The notes under the pieces were generated by a model. The model saw only the letters and a list, made by a program, of their open reading frames with translations, did not search any database and was not told the origin of the DNA. This document shows, piece after piece, positions 4,718 through 5,773 of a DNA stretch of 5,773 bases. Position 1 is the stretch's first letter. Every line of letters begins with the position of its first letter. Source of the DNA: Sedimenticola sp. (GTDB taxonomy: Bacteria > Pseudomonadota > Gammaproteobacteria > Chromatiales > Chromatiaceae); the NCBI GenBank assembly GCA_026197195.1, contig JAPHUG010000175.1:1-5773 (forward strand), given 5' to 3'. Position numbers and translations under genes: made by a program.

Positions 4718-5773
4718 CTATCACCGGCCGGTTTTGTCTCGCTTTTTGGCGCTTCAGTCTCCGGCTTTTTAGGGGCCGGGATGTCAGCCTTAGCCACAGG
4801 CGCGACAGCGACCGGCTTGGCGGCGGGTGTTTCTGAAGCAGGGCGGCTGTTCTCCGACGCTGGACGTGGTTTGGTTTCAACCTGACGCAACGGTTGAGCG
4901 GCTTGTGGCTTGCTTGCGGCCACCGGAGCTGCCACTGGTTTCTTTTCCGGGCTAGGTGCAGCAGTGACCGCTGGTTTGGGTGCAGGGGCCTCAGGCTTGG
5001 CGGCCATTGGCTTGGTCTCAACCTGGCGCAGTGGCTGATTGGATGCCGGCTTGGGCGCCGGTATACTCGCCGCCGGTGTTGTTGCCGGTTTCTCCTGAGC
5101 CGGTTTTGGCTTGGATGGCGCTGTCTCCATAGCCTTTACCGATGCAGGATTAGTCTCAACCTGACGTAACACCGGTTCGTTGCTGCTGCGGCTTGTTTCA
5201 GCTGGCTTGGGTGTGGCTTTCTGGGCCGGTGCCACGGGTGCTTCAGGCTTTGCGGGCTCTTTAGCAGGTGTTGGCGTCGTGTTGGCCTTACTTTCCGTTG
5301 GTGTCGTCTCAGCCTTTTTGCTCTCAGGCTTTTTGGGCGCGCTTTCGGCGGCAGCCGAAGTGGGCTTGGTGCCGGTCTCGGCAGCTTTAGGCTCTGCTTG
5401 CTTGGCAGGGCTTGCGGGTTGCTGCTCGGCTTTGGCCTGCGCTGCTTGAGGTGCAGGGGCCTCTTTTGGCTGATCCTGCTTGCTCTCCTGGGCTGGCTTA
5501 TCTACCGCTTTTTCGCTCTTTAAATCCTGCGGTTTGTTCTCTTCACCCTCGTTCTGGTTGCGGGGCTTGCGCTGGCGCTGATTTCTATTGGCCTTTGGAC
5601 TACTACTCTTTTGTGAGGCATCCTCCGTGCTTTCCTTAGAGACAGGCGCGTCTTGCTGTTTCTGATTCTCTTGAGAAGCCTGATCGGCTGACTCATTTTC
5701 ATTTGTATTGGGCTTGCGTCTACGACGGCCACCACGACGCCCACGGCGTGAACTGCGCTTCGGCTCGTCTCCG
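4711..5773 (-). CDS. rne: Ribonuclease E, C-terminal disordered part (5' end outside window)
   Basis: The frame is open from the right edge to TAG at 4711-4713, giving 353 residues with no start in the window. Composition is that of an RNase E scaffold tail: rich in Ala, Pro, Lys, Glu and Gln, with no catalytic domain in view. An arginine-rich segment opens it (residues 5-20 of the visible part, with RRGRRGGRRRR) and a second basic patch lies at 60-71 (NRNQRQRKPRNQ); both fit the RNA-binding segments of RNase E. RNase E cuts mRNA and processes rRNA, and its tail gathers degradosome partners at the membrane. The motif LRQVET occurs three times (visible residues 202-207, 248-253, 295-300), spaced 46-47 residues. 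The position convergent with the kdsB-linked phosphatase matches rne in Pseudomonas. A different low-complexity protein is possible, but context and the arginine-rich block make rne likely. Confidence 0.83.
   Translation of the reverse strand, partial: GDEPKRSSRRGRRGGRRRRKPNTNENESADQASQENQKQQDAPVSKESTEDASQKSSSPKANRNQRQRKPRNQNEGEENKPQDLKSEKAVDKPAQESKQDQPKEAPAPQAAQAKAEQQPASPAKQAEPKAAETGTKPTSAAAESAPKKPESKKAETTPTESKANTTPTPAKEPAKPEAPVAPAQKATPKPAETSRSSNEPVLRQVETNPASVKAMETAPSKPKPAQEKPATTPAASIPAPKPASNQPLRQVETKPMAAKPEAPAPKPAVTAAPSPEKKPVAAPVAASKPQAAQPLRQVETKPRPASENSRPASETPAAKPVAVAPVAKADIPAPKKPETEAPKSETKPAGDSE
4873..5169 (-). repeat. Three spaced LRQVET coding repeats in the RNase E tail
   Basis: The motif LRQVET is encoded at 5152-5169, 5014-5031 and 4873-4890. 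Each copy ends with a Lys/Asn-Pro step (VETNP, VETKP, VETKP), and the last two are preceded by QP. The copies differ at synonymous positions (TTA/CTG/TTG for Leu, CGT/CGC for Arg, GAG/GAA for Glu, ACT/ACC for Thr), while all six residues are unchanged. The linkers between them are variable Ala/Pro/Lys-rich sequence. Confidence 0.9.

Noticed and set aside
4688..5639. Several plus-strand frames rich in Ala, Gly, Leu and Cys opposite rne
   Set aside because: They are the reverse complement of Ala/Pro/Lys-rich codons in the RNase E tail and have no ribosome sites or conserved motifs.

Overview
The window reads as a chromosomal core region of a Gram-negative gammaproteobacterium. Lipid A (lpxK) and Kdo (kdsB) genes require an LPS outer membrane. 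The gene order comEC > exbB > exbD > lpxK > trm112/ycaR-like > kdsB > low-molecular-weight phosphatase > rne (convergent) matches, from memory, the arrangement in Pseudomonas and related gammaproteobacteria. The finer lineage is not resolved. GC is moderate and the core genes are intact, so this is not a mobile island.

Layout. Positions 1-146 hold the last 47 codons of a ComEC/Rec2-like DNA-uptake channel. Its end carries a plausible sigma70 promoter with a palindrome in the spacer (130-157). Positions 224-3226 hold a tight plus-strand run: an ExbB/TolQ-type proton-channel subunit, its ExbD/TolR partner, LpxK, a 60-residue Trm112/YcaR-family protein that overlaps lpxK by 8 bases, and KdsB. 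LpxK adds the 4'-phosphate to lipid A. KdsB activates Kdo, the first sugar added to lipid A. The operon therefore joins late lipid A work to a proton-driven inner-membrane motor with no visible partner such as TonB.

Positions 3240-4013 carry two small minus-strand genes not expected in the familiar order. One encodes a 94-residue protein of unknown function that converges on kdsB across only 13 bases. The other encodes a Cys- and Arg-rich protein of about 120 residues with a probable metal-binding cysteine pattern. A low-molecular-weight protein-tyrosine phosphatase follows on the plus strand (4143-4625). A strong 18-bp hairpin, probably a bidirectional terminator, separates it from the 3' part of rne on the minus strand (4711-5773). 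Only the disordered RNase E tail is in view, with arginine-rich segments and three spaced LRQVET motifs.

No CRISPR array, insertion sequence, tRNA or rRNA was seen, and no stretch over 300 bases lacks a gene. No clearly new multi-gene system is visible. The best leads are the Cys/Arg-rich protein, the repeated RNase E tail motif and the promoter/palindrome ahead of the exbB-kdsB operon.
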